A stretch of 64,000 nt of DNA from Xiphydria camelus (taxonomy: Eukaryota; Arthropoda; Insecta; Hymenoptera; Xiphydriidae): assembly GCA_963678675.1 (NCBI GenBank), contig OY783194.1, positions 28,808,278 through 28,872,277 on the forward strand, given 5' to 3'. Below the pieces are notes generated by a model that worked only from the letters and a program-made list of their open reading frames with translations, did no database searches and had not been told where the DNA came from. The translations under genes and the position numbers were made by a program. Position 1 is the stretch's first letter. Every line of letters begins with the position of its first letter. Positions 10,455-22,160 of this stretch are shown in pieces.

Positions 10455-13400
10455 TGCGAGCAAAGGCGTGGGAACTCTTCATTATATCGTAAAATTACAA
10501 GGAACCAGGAACACGACCAGGTGGTACGATATTACAGACGCGCAACGGATATCTCTCCATACATATTTTCTACTCGAGTAAAATTCATTTCCGCGTGGAA
10601 TCGACGTGTCTGCCCGTAAATACAGATGCATACATAATTTTCTGCCCACCCGCGCTCCGATTTTGCGATAACCATTCCGCGTGTAGCAGGCCACACGTGG
10701 GGTGTAGCCTTGCTTCAAAGGGAGGACAGTTGCGGCTATCCTCGCGGAGGGTTCGTATCCCGTGCGGATCTCTTTAACGGATGCGATAGAAACGGGCCTG
10801 GCTCTGAAAGGCGGCATTTTTCTCCGTGAATCCCCAAATGGAGGGAAAAGAGGGGGAGGAGAGAAATACGGGGAAGAGAATCCGACAAATAAAGTCGTAT
10901 AAGATTCGCAAGGTGTATGTATACGTGTCGATCCGAGGATCATCCTATTTCGGTCCTGGTGATCCTATATCCTTACGTACCGTTCCCTCTCGAAATGGGA
11001 GGTCGGCCACGTGTGTAGCACTGCGCGCGTAGCACGCGAAGTTGGCCCGTGCCTTGAAGATCTCATTTGGTATAATATTTAGAGGGGAATCCCACGTTTG
11101 GATTATTCGATCGAAAATCATCCGCGCACGTGCCAAGGCATCGTTCTCAATTTGCCTTTGACGGAATGTTTGGTAGATGGAGAGATAATTTGTCGTTTGC
11201 TAAGATTATTGACATAATCGAACGTTACACTGTTACAAATATTTATTTCCAGCTTCGGAAAGATATTACAATTTTTATGAAACACAAATATGCAGCCTTA
11301 AATATCACGTTTACTTCCTCAAAAATTCGAAAAAGCGTCGCATACCTAGACCATACAGATTTCTGTAAGATTGCGTTTTAAAATTAAGGAACGATCGAAA
11401 TTATTGCCAACTTTTCACTTAAAATCAAGAGCAAAACTTCGTAAGGTACATCATTTATTATGTTATAAATAACATTTGGAAGTCAAGGAAACTTTTGACA
11501 GTGTCCGCGATAAAGGTTCAATGTTTTTCGCAACTCGGATTCAAGTTTTTAAACATCGAGTACATATTGCGACCTCGTCTCCAAGAAATATCTCTCGAGC
11601 GAATTAATATTCCTCCTGGGTCGACTTTGGAGACGGTGCGGTGCGCTCTGTTTCTCTCCGCGGTGGGGGCGAGATGTTCCTGAGAATTTGCAAAAGCAGA
11701 AAAGGGAGAGGCGCACGCGGATCGTTCGTATGAACGAACGACGAATGACAGTAGGCACTTTCCGGGATAATGCATCTATTATGGATTCTATTATCCGGAG
11801 AAGCGAGGGGCTTTGTCGGATTCGGCGAAGTAGCAAGAATTCCGGGGGTCATAGGGGTGGGGCGGGGGTGAGTTTTCCCCTCGCCGCGCCACCCGTCGAC
11901 CCCTTTCTCATCGTCTACAGCTCTCCGCTTCCGAAAGGATTTCCCGTGCACCGGCGTCATCTCGCCCTTCGCGCTTCCGGCTACCGCATTAAAATGGCAG
12001 TGAGTGCAAATTTCCGATATAGTCGCTATTACCGTCGACGATGCGCCTGGTTATTTCGGAGGAATGGGATATGCTGGTTTTCCCGTGAACTTCTTTGCCG
12101 CAGTTTGAGTCGTTGAAGAGTGGAATTAAAGTCGATTTACGTTAGAAGTTTTTTTATCCGATATGAAAGAATCGTTCAACGCAGTATTCGAAGTTTGATT
12201 AATATTATACATATTCGTACACAGGCGTAGATTATGGTACTGGTGGTACTAAGAGTTGCTCACTGAAAAAAGATTGGGTTGTAATATTTCCTTGATAATG
12301 TTGCGCAACTCCGTTAACATCATAAAAAGAGTTTGCCCCATTTCCCCTTTCTTGCCTGCTCTTACCGTTAATTAAAATGTATGACGAAAACACGTTGCAA
12401 CAATTTTCTTTAATTACGTCACCTTTTAAATTATCTAGTTGAATGAAAGGATCCCGGTAATTACAATATTTTTATAAATCTAAATATCTAATCTCGTCTC
12501 TGCGTGTAATAAATTTCAAAAAAAGCTCTAGCGAGAATTCAACACCTAATTTTTGTCTTCCTGTAGATCTACGTAGACAAAATTACACGTATTCAAAATG
12601 TCATTCGTGTCGTTTTGCGACTGGATGAAGATAATACGAGACAACGTGCCCCCCGGCAATCTTTTGTACTACATGAAGCTTGCAAAAACAGATGCACGAA
12701 AACACGAACACTGACATTTTCGCAGGATTCGCTCCTAATAGAATTATAGAAAAAAAAATATCTCCAACACACACACAAGCCGCCGTTACCTCAGAATTAT
12801 TCGCACGACCCGCGCTACGTTTTATCGAACGGATCATCGCGATAAATAAAAAAAAAGGAAATTCACAACGCGCCTCCCTCTCCTTGCATCACCGAAGCGG
12901 AAACCCGCAGAGCACACGGAGGCAGTTTTTCCGAAGATATGTGGTCGCCTACCGTGCGAGGGAAGAAATACGTCGCGCGTACCCGGCGGCACAGCAGCGC
13001 CGCTCGGGTCCGAGAAAGTTCTTCGTCGTCGTACGTTTAACAAGATGACAAATAAGAAAGGAAGAGTGTATAGGAACGTATGCGCGCGAATACGGAGTTA
13101 TAACTCGGAGAGATGCGGGTGAACTCCGCGGAAAGTAATTCCTTCTTATTTGCTCGTTCCCTCTCGCCCGTTATTTGCATAATTCTCACGGGTCAAAGGC
13201 CACGCGAGACGGGACGATCCGCGCGCGCGCGCGCTCGGTCGGTCCTCTCCTCCGGGGCGTCACGAACGAGCGCCCTCGCCGCGCAGCTCGCGAAATCGAA
13301 ACGTTTCGACGGGACGTACGGCGAGAGATTATTGCGCGATCGTGCTCGCGCGCCCTCGAGGGCCGAAGCGGTTGCGAAGTTTAAAAGCGATACGGGATAT

Positions 13401-13754
13401 CTGGCGAACTCTCTCGCTTTTTCTCTCCGCCCATTCCGCACACGCTCGACTCCCTCGTACTCCGCCGTCGCGCGTTCTCTTCGCTCGCTCCCTGCGGCTA
13501 GAACTTTAATATATCTCAGTGGAACGTCGGCGCGCGGCAAGGCATTTGATTTCGACGATCGAGAGAAGTATAGGTACGGTTTTAGAGCTCTTCTCCACGC
13601 TACATGCTCTGTCGTCTCTCGCGTTTCGACTTTCGGAGGCGTCGCGGAATGTTCTCGCGTTGGAGGGCGGGATGTAACGCCGCGAGCGACTTTGACGTTC
13701 CGGCTTAAAACTTTGCGCAGCGCTTGGGTATGGATATCGATGTGTGTGGCTAGG
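10455..13754. other. 3.3 kb without a supported gene
   Basis: Mixed composition, with a strongly GC-rich island at 12880-13760. The island carries opposed 222-codon (plus, 13113-13781) and 188-codon (minus, 13193-13759) frames. Both are Arg/Ala/Ser-rich, overlap completely, and look like products of CpG composition. At 12261 a solo CACTGAAAAAAGATTGGG resembles a lone end of the TACACxGAG group. Confidence 0.4.
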
Positions 13755-13967
13755 TACACCGAGAGAAGAGTTTATTCATAGTTAACAAATGTACTTATAC
13801 TTGATTATGGTGAAAGAAATGTTTCGTTGGGCTAAGTAAATATATCTTAACCGTTAGAGAATGTCTCTTTCATTTAAACAGAAATAGAGAAATTAGCTTA
13901 CGAAATATTTTTTTCGCCACATAATCAAGTATACGTATATCATTAACGGTTGGTAAACTGTTCTCCA
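13755..13967. mobile_element. Family D MITE copy 1
   Basis: Begins TACACCGAGAGAAGAGTTTA. It shares GTTAACAAATGTACTTAT, TATGGTGAAAGAAAT and AAGTAAATATATCTTAAC with copies 2-4, and ends GGTAAACTGTTCTCC. Inverted pair CTTGATTATG / CATAATCAAG. First of three D copies within 1.1 kb. Confidence 0.72.
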
Positions 13968-13993
13968 ATGGCACGGTGCGTAGAGTAGATATA

Positions 13994-14248
13994 TACACCG
14001 AGAAAACAATTTGTTCGTAGTTAATAAACGTTTATTTGAGTATGGCGAAAAAAATAATTTATCGAATCAAGTAAATATTCGTTAAATATTACGATATTTA
14101 ATTGGCACAATTAGATCCTTCGGACAACCATTTGAATGAAATAAACGTCTTAATAATCAACATTGATTTTCCCGTCCTAATGAAATATTTATTTCGTCGA
14201 ATTTAAAATTATATTTATTAATTGTTAATAAACTGTTCTTTCGGTGTA
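13994..14248. mobile_element. Family D MITE copy 2
   Basis: 255 bp from TACACCGAGAAAACAATTTG to ACTGTTCTTTCGGTGTA. The ends are perfect inverted repeats at ACACCGA. It contains the intact sequence TACGATATTTAATTGGCAC, which is the empty counterpart of the site occupied by element E in D copy 4. Confidence 0.82.
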
Positions 14249-14615
14249 CGTTGGGAAATACGAATGGGGAGGCTGTGAATTTTTACAGGACTTTGTTGAA
14301 CGAAATATTTCAACGGTACAATATTCGGTACAAATAGTACAGTCTGTATCTATATATAGGTACCTACTTTAAAAAATATAATTTTTGTAAAAAGAAAGGC
14401 TAGCAGTTTATCTTGTATTATATTTTCCAGAATACCGATTTCCATATATAACAAATTTGATTGGTACAATATTTGGTACAAATAGCATTCGTATGGATTA
14501 TACAAATTTGTTTTGTGACGAGGAAGTTCACGAAAGGTTACTGTCAATTGAACCCGTTCGTACGTTTAATAATATTAGGTAAATTTATTACAGGTATTTT
14601 TTTATTTCAGATAGG

Positions 14616-14851
14616 TACCCATATATTTGTTATATAGATAATTTTAAACACGGCGAAATAAATATTTCATTAAGACCAGAAAATATATCTTAATTATTAA
14701 AAATTTGTTTCATTCCATTTCATTCATTTATTGTTTCGAATAAATATCGTAACAGTTACCTAACAAATATTTACTTGATCCAAGGACATTTTTATTACGG
14801 CATATTTTTAAACAAATATTTATTAGCTACAAATAAACTGTTCTTTCCGTA
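14616..14851. mobile_element. Family D MITE copy 3
   Basis: Diverged copy ending AAATAAACTGTTCTTTCCGTA, with internal ACGGCGAAATAAATATTTCA and GTAACAGTTACCTAACAAAT. The left terminus is degraded. It shares the inverted ATATTTA / TAAATAT sections with copies 1 and 2. Confidence 0.65.
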
Positions 14852-15330
14852 TATTATTATTGCTTTTTATTTTGCACGATTGATACCTTCCAGTCGACCC
14901 TTCCTTGAATTTGACCCCGTGCCCTTATTTATACGCATAAACGTATGCAGGTGTGTAACTGTATCCTGGAAAGAATGTAATATTCCCGCGCACGGAGGAA
15001 CGCTGCAACGTAGTAGGTACCTAGTTTCCTGGGGTTTTACGAGGACGTTGCGCGTGAGCGTTTCGAGACAGTGAACGATGGCCGTTGAATGCATATTTTT
15101 AAGCGGGTTCGCGGAAGCCGAGATTTACCGCAGACCCGGCGACGCCTATATACGTCGATCTTATAACGGATCTATGTATATGTGTGAGGTTGCGCGAGTA
15201 CAGCCGATAAAGAGATTTTAGTCGCCGGATTTGCGGGGTAAGATGGTGATCGTGAGACTGCGATATTATCGATAGGTTGGGAGATGTAGTGCTTTTTACG
15301 TACGCGAAGGAGAAAGTATTCGTGTAGCTA
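14852..15330. other. Unannotated
   Basis: AT-rich then mixed sequence between D copy 3 and element J. Short frames at 14775-15074 (plus) and 14867-15094 (minus) are opposed and the first starts inside a MITE. Confidence 0.4.
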
Positions 15331-15640
15331 CACACTGAGAGAAATAATCGCTGGTGTTAAAAAAAATGTTTTCCTCAATCACACAGTTAGCTAAACATGA
15401 CGTAATTCCAGGTTCATGCCATGGCTTTCTTCATGCAAGAAAATATTTGACGGGCTCGAATAATTGTTTTCTTCGTGCGGGAGGAATTTCTCGTCCCACA
15501 CAACACAAAGGTATTCTTGAATCAAGAATATATATTCATCGACTAAGAATCGGTATTCTTAAAGAATGCGTATTTTTAAGATCGTATGCTCTTGGTTCAA
15601 GAATTTTTTTTTGGCGGTAGCAATTATTTTTCTCAGCGTA
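15331..15640. mobile_element. Singleton element J with TACACxGAG-type ends
   Basis: 310 bp from CACACTGAGAGAAATAATCG to GCAATTATTTTTCTCAGCGTA (inverted ends), flanked on both sides by CTA, a candidate 3-bp target duplication. The interior holds several AAGAATA / TATTCTT inversions around 15515-15600. The 88-codon frame inside it is not a recognisable protein. Confidence 0.65.
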
Positions 15641-15763
15641 CTACTAAATGGTTAAATTTCGCCGGACGCACTTGAGAAATATCAAATAGATTCAATATAG
15701 AGATTGCACAAAATTGGCATGAGCACTGATATATCTCATATATGAAGCACATATGTATTCACA

Positions 15764-16022
15764 TACACGGAGAAAAATGTTCGTTAAAAATTACCACGAA
15801 AATCACGTAATCATGGGACATGATGTCAATCGCTAAATTTGTATTCTCTCTAGACCACGGTAAAATCCGCTCATCACTCGCTCTGTTTCAATCATTTTTT
15901 TTTGCTGAAAAAAAAACAATCAATTTTACCGCGAAGCAAATATAAAAGTTTGAACGTTGACAACATGTCCCATGGTCACGTGAATTTCACGGTAATTTTT
16001 AATGAACACTTCTCTCCGTGTG
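15764..16022. mobile_element. Family F palindromic MITE copy 1
   Basis: 259 bp from TACACGGAGAAAAATGTTCG to CACTTCTCTCCGTGT. Arms of about 75 bp pair AAAATTACCACGAAAATCAC with the complement of GTGAATTTCACGGTAATTTT, and ATGGGACATGATGTCAA with TTGACAACATGTCCCAT. Copy 2 at 58370 has the same arms and layout. Confidence 0.85.
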
Positions 16023-17269
16023 CAATGCATATGGGTCGAAAATTATATATAATCCATACACACATGATTTAAATAATCGGGACTACCCAGTTCGAGTACC
16101 TGTACAGACCGACTTTCCAAAAAAGTCGAATAAAAAAGAAATCTCCTCCAGTGGATTGCCGTCGCTTACGACCAGTTTTTCCTATCCGCGTTCACAACGC
16201 GGTAATTAATTCCGTATGATTTGCAAAGAGCGTTCGCGGTGCAATCGCGTACAGCCGCCGTGGCGGCGCGAAGCGGTTCAGCCTCCCGTGCGCGCGCGTC
16301 GTACAATATAATTTCCCCGCGTCCCTCTCGCGCGCCCGGCGCTCCCGTCCAACGAAATGAATGACGCGAAACAGAGCCCCGCGCGAGAAACTCCCGCGGC
16401 GTGCGATATTTAGCGTTTTCCGATACGCGCGATGCGCACGCGCTCGATCATTCCCGGTTATTATACCGCTGCGCGCATGTACCTTTGTTTTGCCTCTTAA
16501 AAATTATTATAGTCCAACGCGCGCGCGGATCCATCTTTTCTTTTTTTCCCTTTCGCGACAGCCTCGCGCCATTGTTCCGGATTACTATTGGCGGTGTTAC
16601 CGTTATTCTCGCGCGGCGCGGTCGGCGTTTTACGAATGCACCGCGTCGACGACACTTTGACAGTAGTCGCGTTCCGGGGATGCGCTGCGCGCGATGTCCG
16701 ATAAGGACGAGCGCGTAAAAGCGGAAGCGGGAGGAACGGTTGCCTCGTAAATGTGTATTTTACGCAGTTACGCGCAATATACGGACGATACGCATTTATG
16801 GGGCGGGCGCTTCTTTCACTTTCTTTTTCCCGTCGAAGAAATACTATGCGTTCGAATTTTTATAAGGAGCGCGACACGCCTGTTCTACGATTTGCAAGTT
16901 TTATAGACGCGAATGGATATGAAAGTCTTCGTCGTTATTGACATCGAATCCGTGAAAGTCGTAATTGCGTCGTCTTCGGTACCTATGCGCGAAGGATATT
17001 GATAAGTAGGTAAATCAGAGATGGGCTAGACACCCGAAGCGTGCGTTTCCAAAACTTTGCAGGCGCCAAAATGAAGATTTTTAAGTTTCTTCGGTAGAAA
17101 GAAGAATATGTTTTTTCAGCGCATTTCTTTTTCTCTCCTGGGAAATTTTTATTGTGGGACTTGCATCAACGATTTTTAAACTCGTGCTTCACACATTAAT
17201 CGCTAAACGCGAAGAGTAGATATGATTTCGTAAATTAAATGTATATTCGCGTGTTGTGATATCTAAAAA
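16023..17269. other. Unannotated, GC-rich centre
   Basis: A GC-rich island at 16200-16740 carries overlapping plus-strand frames in two phases (16361-16660 and 16401-16718), argued against by their overlap and Arg-rich composition. AT-rich on either side. Confidence 0.4.
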
Positions 17270-17593
17270 TTAACCCCTTCCTGCATCTTGTACCATATAT
17301 GGCACATACACTGATACCTACCTGATGTGTGCTACCATCTGTTATAAATCATTGTAAATCTTCTCGACTGCAATACAGATATATAAAAAAAAGTTATATG
17401 TATTAGTAGCTAATTGTACGTACGTTATTGGTCCTGTGTATGGTGTACCATATATGGTATAAATAATTTTGTTTAAATAAATGTTTATTTTTTCATAAAT
17501 ATTTTTTTAATTATCTTTCTGATGAATAATAGGGGCCAAGCTGTTTATATTTTTGTTCATGGAATTTACAAAAATCATGCAGAAAGGGGTTAA
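17270..17593. mobile_element. TTAA-flanked (piggyBac-like) MITE M2
   Basis: 324 bp including duplications. The left end is TTAACCCCTTCCTGCAT and the right end ATGCAGAAAGGGGTTAA, giving 13-bp inverted repeats next to a TTAA target duplication. Internal TACCATATATGG occurs twice (about 17291 and 17447). Non-coding. Confidence 0.85.
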
Positions 17594-18397
17594 GGAAACT
17601 TGTATTTAATTGATTTAACGAATTCCAATTTATTCAAACGGGCGACAGAGTGATTTCCGATTAATTCGAGTAAACCGAGTTCCACCGTACCGTGCGATTT
17701 CACAGGCGTATAAAGAAGTGCCAACCCGAATGATTCGTCCTCGCTTTGAGTCTGACGTATTCACACATACGAGTACATACACACACGACGCGGTAATACC
17801 GACGCGGGTCGAAATACGCGCGCGCCGAGAAGAGGCGTACATAGAAACGCGCGCGCGAATAAGAGGATTGCAGGATTTAGCCCCTATATACGCACGTTCA
17901 AGCGCGTAGGATATTTCGCGAGCGTTAAGCCGACCGTAAAACAACTTTTCGTGGAATTACAGAGAGGTGATACGATGGATAGGCGCGGGATTACGAAGAC
18001 GCGAGTGTGCGACGTCCAAAAAGCGTCGGAACCGGCCGGGAAATTAAAAAGATGTCGCTACGGTGCGCGCGTCAGTCGAGCTTCCGTCGAATTAATCTCC
18101 CTCCTGCGACGGCTTCGCGCGAGGTTCCTCCCACACGGCGCGTGATTTTCCCGTGCCGCACAATACGGGTGAAAGGCGCGGAGGCGAATCGGTATCGAGT
18201 CGCAATCGATTCTCGGTCGTGCGTACAGTAGGACGCTTGTTATTTTGTTACTTGATTACTTCGTCATCCCCTACTTTTTTGCTGCCACTTCGGTTCCTCG
18301 CAGCGAGGAGAACTGAAGTTGGAGACGCACATTTCTGCGTGGTCCCATCTTGCGCGTAGTTCTGGCGAAACGATGACCCGATTAGACAGTTCAATAA
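17594..18397. other. Unannotated
   Basis: Mixed sequence with a CpG-rich section at 17740-18230. Opposed 104-codon (minus) and 63-codon (plus) frames occupy the same bases, and no domain is recognised. Confidence 0.4.
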
Positions 18398-18488
18398 TTT
18401 TATTAACCAGAATGCCAATCATAATTAAGGATGAATAACAAATAGTAGAGTCATATCTATACACTGCAAAATTCTGCAATGTAGACCT
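18398..18488 (-). repeat. Dispersed repeat AA copy 1
   Basis: Read on the minus strand it matches 22053-22160 on the plus strand: GCAGAATTTTGCAGTGTATA, ATAGATATGACTCT, CCTTAATTA and GGCATTCTGGTTAA occur in the same order. The fold-back mariner begins six bases to its right. Confidence 0.55.
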
Positions 18489-18493
18489 ATGTA

Positions 18494-19035
18494 TTGGGTT
18501 GGCAACTAAGTAATTACCGATTTTCTCAATAGGTGGTCTTAGCACATTCTTTTGCTTTGTCAACGTGTTCAAAGCACCTAACTTATATTATTTTCTTATT
18601 CTTTGGACTTCCACCTTTAATTTAGTAAAAAAAATTGTATCGATTAGTTATTTAGTTTCGTTTTTATCCCTATTTAAAAATGGAGAACAAGACGCGCATT
18701 TCAGACATATTTTATTGTATTATTTCTGAAAAGGCAAGAACGCATCGCAAGCACACAAGAAGTTATGTACCGTATATGGGAATGAAGCCTTGAAAGAAAG
18801 GCAGTGTCAAAATTGGTTTGTCAAATTTCGTTCTGGTGATTTTTCACTTTTTTTAAATTGAGATAAAAACGAAACGAAATAACTAATCGATACAATTTTT
18901 TTACTAAATTAAAGGTGGAAGTCCATACAACAAGAAGCAATATAGGTTGGGTGCTTTGAACACGTTGACAAAAGAAAAGAATGTCTTAAGACCAAAAAAT
19001 TGAGAAAATCGGTAATTACTTAGTTGCCAACCCAA
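18494..19035 (+). mobile_element. Fold-back, internally deleted mariner transposon
   Basis: 542 bp between TA dinucleotides (18492-18493 and 19036-19037), the mariner target duplication. Termini TTGGGTTGGCAACTAAGTAA are repeated inverted at the right end. The inverted arms run about 183 bp (18494-18676 and 18852-19035), far longer than the roughly 30-bp ends usual for mariner. The right arm is a copy of the 5' leader rather than a mariner 3' end. Between the arms only a transposase start fragment remains, so the element cannot encode its own transposase. Confidence 0.92.
18680..18846 (+). pseudogene. Mariner transposase N-terminal fragment, broken
   Basis: An ATG at 18680 starts MENKTR, then the reading shifts phase. 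From 18697 the frame reads HFRHILLYYF, a TGA at 18727-18729, then KGKNASQAHKKLCTVYGNEA and a QNWFVKFRSGDFS ending. This is the helix-turn-helix start of mariner family transposases (CQNWFxKFRSGDF is a family hallmark). The catalytic domain, with its DDE/D residues, is deleted. Defects seen are a frameshift, an internal stop and loss of the rest. Confidence 0.9.
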
Positions 19036-19438
19036 TAGACTACTTTTGGTGTTAGATAACAATAGCATGAGACTGATTGACCCCAAATGTGGCACATATA
19101 GGTACGCACCGGTGAGAGAGAAATGGTGTTAAAAATTACTACCACTTATTTACTGTGTACGCAATTCAATTTTTCTCTATCATTGTATAGCGTTTAATCA
19201 CGTCAATCTCGAATTTTAATTCATATTTCACCCAGTTTTCCATTATCCGGAATATTTTATGTCGCATTCAGGTTTTCTAGAATTTCCCGACCGCGTTAGA
19301 CACCGCGTAAGAGGTTTCAAAATGTTCTCCCGCTTTTCGACCAACAGAAAAAAAGAACGAGAGAGCTCCTCTCGCCAAAATATTATCACTTCTCGATCGC
19401 GACGTTATACAGATCGCTCGCATGCTCATCCTACCCTG
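19036..19438. other. Unannotated, with a solo end of the TACACxGAG group
   Basis: At 19105-19140 CACCGGTGAGAGAGAAATGG followed by GTGTTAAAAATTACTACC resembles the start of family F or B, but no partner end was found. The rest is mixed sequence. Confidence 0.35.
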
Positions 19439-19651
19439 TAAGGCTAAACTTACTCGCCAGGAAAGAAACTTTACACGCTGTTATCTCATTATCAATCAAT
19501 TTTTTGCCTATATCGATATAAGACTTTATTGTAGATTGAAACGTAATCTTCAAAACAGTATTATACAAATATAAGCCAAAAGCTCACAGATAATGAGATA
19601 ATATTGATTGAAGTTTCTTTCCTCTCGAATAAGTTTGGCCTCATATGATAC
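19439..19651. mobile_element. Family T MITE copy 1
   Basis: Arms: GTAAGGCTAAACTTACTCGC with CAGGAAAGAAACTTTA at the left, and GAAGTTTCTTTCCTCTCG with TAAGTTTGGCCTCATATGAT at the right. ATTATCTCA / GATAATGAG forms an inner pair. Copy 2 is at 62091-62307. The left terminus is slightly truncated relative to copy 2. Confidence 0.75.
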
Positions 19652-20760
19652 ACCCCTATGCGAACGAGATCCCTTAAGTGGATGACGCGCGCGATCCGAA
19701 AAAAAAGGAAAACCGCGCGGATCTCGGTTCGAGACGCCGCCGCGCGTTGGCGACAATGGCGGAATTCCGCTGTCATCCCGTCGACGGCTCCCTGAACGGT
19801 ATTTGATGGGAAAGTTCGTATACCCGTCCTACGACGTCTATAGCAGGACGTTTGATATATGACGCGCGGCGAGGAATTGTTCCGGCGCTTCCGGGACGAA
19901 GGCGGCGCGGGGGATAAACTTTCCGATGCGGAACAACCGCGCGCGGCTGACGCGTATACGACCGTAACGCGAAACGATCGAGCCGAGCAACAATGGGAGC
20001 CAATCAGCGCGACGTATTCACGGGTGAATCGGTTCGATTATCCGGTACCGGGAATCGAGTCCCCTCGAGCGCGTCGAACCGTTTTTAAACGCGACGCCCA
20101 CCGTTTCGGCGTTCGGCGTGGCTCGCGGGTCCAACGCGCGGCCGCCAGCGTCGCGCGCGGTTACGCCGTCCGATTAAGATGCAAATTTCGGTGCCGCGCG
20201 CGGCGCCGCCCGACAATTTGACCCGGTAACCGGGCTTGTATTATATAAAATGCGCGATGCGCGCGCGGTAGCGGAGGAAGCGCGGTTGAAAGCGGCTAAT
20301 TTTCATTTGAGAAATTGTTATTAAATCCTGTTCGTGGCCGTATTCCCGCGCAACTCCGGTTTTCTCTCCTTTGCCCCCTCCCTCCCTCTCTATCTCTCTT
20401 TCTCTCTCGTACGCGAGCGCACCCGGGCTTTTACGCGTGGAGGCTATAGGAAAGGAAGTCCCTCGCGTCGCGCACCCCTCCGGCGCTCTACGTGATTCCG
20501 TAATAGTTTCGAGAACGTGTCGCGCATTCCCGCGCCCCTCTTTCCGGGAGTACCTACCTGGATGCGCACGTACACGGACGAAGAGAGTCGCATGTTTTAT
20601 ATCTCGCCGCATTCTCGTTTCCTCTCGAGATCGAGTCGTACGGAGGCGTAGAATTTCGCGGATCGTGGCTCGGTTTTTGCGTCCGGCATTATCGCGGGGA
20701 GGTGTACATATTATACTCTATTGTTAAATTTCATGTAGGTACGCAAACTTTCAAGGCCTC
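19652..20760. other. GC-rich island, no gene supported
   Basis: Very CpG-rich at 19670-20220. The sequence CCCGGTAACCGGG (20222-20234) is a near-perfect palindrome and is followed by a TATA-like TATTATATAAAAT. This could be a promoter context but no transcript evidence exists here. Frames of 118-123 codons on both strands are composition artefacts. Confidence 0.35.
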
Positions 20761-21008
20761 TTAACCCTTTATAGGATACCGGTTGACATTTCAACCATCG
20801 TTAATTTTCATTTATCCCAGTGGTATTATATGTTAAATGTGTTCACCTACATGGATACTGGTTGAAATATCGAGCTGCTTAAAAAAATATGACAGGTATT
20901 TTTATTTTGTCATATTTTCTATTTTCTTAGTTTAGTTATAAATAAAAAAGTTTACAAGTTCAAATATTGCAATTTTATGTTTCTGTAATTTGTCCTATAA
21001 AGGGTTAA
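20761..21008. mobile_element. TTAA-flanked (piggyBac-like) MITE M3
   Basis: 248 bp from TTAACCCTTTATAGGATA to TGTCCTATAAAGGGTTAA. The 12-bp inverted ends CCCTTTATAGGA abut TTAA duplications. Inside, GGATACCGGTTGACAT and GGATACTGGTTGAAAT form a direct repeat near the left end. Non-coding. Confidence 0.88.
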
Positions 21009-21696
21009 CGACCATTTCCATGAGATGAAATGGGATGTTGCCGCATCGCTTGAAATCAAAATATTACGACTTGATCAACGAGACAACTAAATATAATAAT
21101 TACTGAGATAAATTCATATTCATTAGCATTTTCGACACTGATGTTCCATTGAGTAATGAAAAGAAAATATATATCATCGTGTTTGCGTCGTTTTTTTAAT
21201 ATATTTTAGTACGACAGACTATGTTTTGACTAATCTGATTCGATCCGACATCTTTAATTCTCTACATTTTTCTATCAGTGCACATACATCCAAAATAAAA
21301 CACGACCTCGACGTTGCGCAGTTTTATCACCGCAGCGAGCGGCAGCATTCCGGAAGCGTAGATATGAAGTTCCGCGCGACCACCCCCGCGGTGGCTTCTC
21401 CTCGCGTCGCTCTACGGATGAGGAGATTCAGCGAAAGAAAATTAATTCCGACGAGAAAGCGCGAGACCTTTTTAATTTCCCGTCGGCCGCGTTGCTCCTG
21501 TGACGTAGCCGCGCGGCGAGCGAGCATTGCGATGCAATTTCCCATAACTTTTTGTAACTTCGGAACAAGTTAGTCAGTTCATCCGCGTTGTTCCGTAATA
21601 CGTCCGGTGTCTTTTTTGCACGACACCTTATCGCACGTATTATATCTTCATTCTGAACAACTTTCGCAAAAAAATGCTCGAGATTCACTTATACAA
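21009..21696. other. Unannotated
   Basis: AT-rich, then a GC-rich section at 21320-21560 with opposed 115- and 72-codon frames. No repeat match or recognisable gene. Confidence 0.4.
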
Positions 21697-22026
21697 TACA
21701 CGGAGAGAAAAGGAGTTAGTAATTTTTACAGTGAATCCCAGTAACAGGAGTCCTCGGGGTTAAACACTGAATTTTTTAATAGATACAGCGTAATTGTTAT
21801 AGTTCGTTGCAATATAAACCCGTAAACATCCGACACATATTAACGGGAGATTAGTAAATTTTACCACATAAACTGATGTTTATACTATAATATTACGTAC
21901 TGTAAAATGTACGCTGTGGTCTGTCAAAAACTGTAATGTTTCATCTCGAGGAGCCCTGTTATTGAGATAACTATAAAAATATATAGGTTTTCCTATAAAT
22001 TTTTACTATTTCGTATTTTCCGTGTA
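21697..22026. mobile_element. Family H MITE copy 1
   Basis: 330 bp from ATACACGGAGAGAAAAGGAG to ATTTTCCGTGTA. Inner landmarks shared with copies 2 and 3: ACTGAATTTTTTAATAGA, TATAAACCCGTAAACA, ACGGGAGATTAGTAAATTTT, GTACGCTGTGGTCTGT and TCTCGAGGAGCCCTGTTA. The outer 100 bp of each side pair as inverted arms. Non-coding. Confidence 0.82.
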
Positions 22027-22052
22027 GGATGTACTCGTATATATAAATACTC

Positions 22053-22160
22053 GTAGATCCATACTGCAGAATTTTTTAGCGGATAGATATGACTCTGTTG
22101 TGTATTTGCTATAAATCCTTAATTACATTTGGCATTCTGGTTAAGAATTATCTTCATTTT
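22053..22160 (+). repeat. Dispersed repeat AA copy 2
   Basis: Plus-strand match to the complement of 18398-18488 through CTGCAGAATTTTTTAG, GATAGATATGACTCTG, TCCTTAATTA and GGCATTCTGGTTAAG. No ends are defined; it may be a piece of a larger old element. Confidence 0.5.

Noticed and set aside
13113..13781. 222-codon plus frame in a GC island
   Set aside because: A 188-codon minus frame covers the same bases, both are Arg/Ala/Ser-rich without domains, and the plus frame runs into family D copy 1.
20222..20250. CCCGGTAACCGGG palindrome followed by a TATA-like stretch, considered as a promoter
   Set aside because: Single occurrence with no gene downstream; not enough to call.
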